From: Blastomyces gilchristii SLH14081
Lineage: Eukaryota; Ascomycota; Eurotiomycetes; Onygenales; Ajellomycetaceae
Assembly: GCF_000003855.2 (NCBI RefSeq)
Contig: NW_003101677.1
Span: 1,223,506 to 1,287,505, forward strand
Direction of reading: 5' to 3'
DNA: 64,000 bases
Shown: positions 63,301-64,000 of the stretch, piece after piece
Layout: each line of letters starts with the position of its first letter
Numbering within the stretch: position 1 is the stretch's first letter
Program-made: the position numbers and the translations under genes
Notes under the pieces: model-generated
Databases searched by the model: none
The model's input: only the letters and a program-made list of their open reading frames with translations
Told to the model about the DNA's origin: nothing

Positions 63301-64000
63301 ACTATAAATTCTGATAAGTTAGAATAATATAATCTTTACTAAGAATCTGATTGTGATAAAGATATTAACACTGTTATTTATAATCTCTAGTCTATAAGAT
63401 AATGAGTTTCTACTGAGATGAACAGTCTGCAGTGTATGTAAGAAAAGAAGAAATTATACTCTTATTAAAGTTAAAAAATAAGAAATAAAAACAGAACTGT
63501 GAACACAACTTAGAGATCAATAAAGAAAAAATAAAGAAAACTTAAATTCACATTCTTAATATCTATAATACTTAATTCTCTCATAACTATCAATTTCTCT
63601 CTTTAAAGAAGTAGAGAGTATCATATCTATGATACAGACAATTATTACATTTGATATGAAGACTGTCAGAAATGTACAGACTTCAGAGAAGCTGAATATC
63701 AGAGTATGTGTAATTATAGCAGAGTCTTGAGAGCTGGCTGTCTGTGTATATAATTAGATATTTCTTATGAAGCTGTGTTCACTCTCTCAGTTATACTGAA
63801 GTATTCAGTCTGAAAATAATTGAGATGTGAAGAGAAAGCTCATCTGTTCAGATCAACTCTTATTACAAATTCATAACATTTACATTATCTTGATTACTCA
63901 GATTTTATAAGTATCTGAGAACTTATCTTTCATTGATAATGAGATTGCAGAAATGCACTGCAGTGTGAGAATCATTGATAGAAAACCTAGACATATTTAC

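Larger units (their letters stand above)
58175..64000 (+). mobile_element. Ty3 chromovirus G, 3' end outside window
   Basis: The 5' end at 58175 is TGTAAGAAATCTCACTTCTC, with a CTCGCGGATTC and GGGCTAGCGGCCC patch typical of the GC-preserved LTR starts here. The LTR probably covers about 58175-58370, but its end is not fixed because the second LTR is not in the window. The internal region has gag, protease, RT, RNase H, integrase and chromodomain. It interrupts gag of A4. Confidence 0.82.

Overview
The window looks like a piece of AT-rich, gene-poor nuclear heterochromatin from a filamentous fungus, probably an ascomycete (inference). I find no intact host gene, rRNA, functional tRNA or CRISPR array. 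It is almost entirely nested transposable elements: a Tad1-like LINE with RNase H, chromodomain Ty3 elements, one Ty1/copia element, a hAT DNA transposon and a tRNA-derived SINE. Every coding region is broken, but by base substitution rather than indels. TGA sits at expected Trp or Arg codons while frames run unbroken for kilobases, as expected after RIP-like (repeat-induced) C-to-T hypermutation. CpG, and GG read as TGG-to-TGA, appear to be the favoured targets, not the CpA of classical RIP.

Layout. 1-6243: LINE copy E1, minus strand, cut by the window edge. 6244-8280: mostly unassigned. 8290-10440: hAT transposase relic, minus. 10441-12058: low-complexity and unknown. 12059-17740: a complete copia element F with 95-bp LTRs and 5-bp target duplication. 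17741-19230: unassigned, with a T-rich tract. 19230-39067: Ty3 element A1, minus, interrupted by Ty3 element B1 (20842-34784), which is interrupted by Ty3 element C (22299-30539), and separately by SINE1 (36307-36681). 39068-47512: a second A copy (A2), into whose pol A1 inserted; its LTR holds Ty3 element B2 (41054-47176), which holds SINE2. 47513-47906: second hAT fragment. 47907-49949: 5' part of LINE copy E2, plus strand. 49950-54949: Ty3 element A3, into which A4 (54950-58174) inserted; A4 holds the 5'-truncated LINE E3 (55121-57345). 58175-64000: Ty3 element G, running off the window.

The order of insertion is readable. hAT copy 2 was hit by A2, A2 by A1, A1 by B1 and B1 by C. On the right, hAT copy 2 was hit by E2, E2 by A3, A3 by A4, and A4 by E3 and G. 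Exact target-site duplications support F, B1, B2, C, E3 and SINE1, and a near-exact one supports SINE2.

Most worth a second look: GC- and CpG-preserved islands at LTRs, the LINE 5' UTR and SINE heads inside otherwise hypermutated elements; an antisense reading frame shared by two LINE 5' UTRs; a stop-depleted antisense frame between integrase and 3' LTR of element C; a SINE that appears to share the LINE's 3' end; and an apparent tail-only LINE/SINE insertion at 7006-7049.
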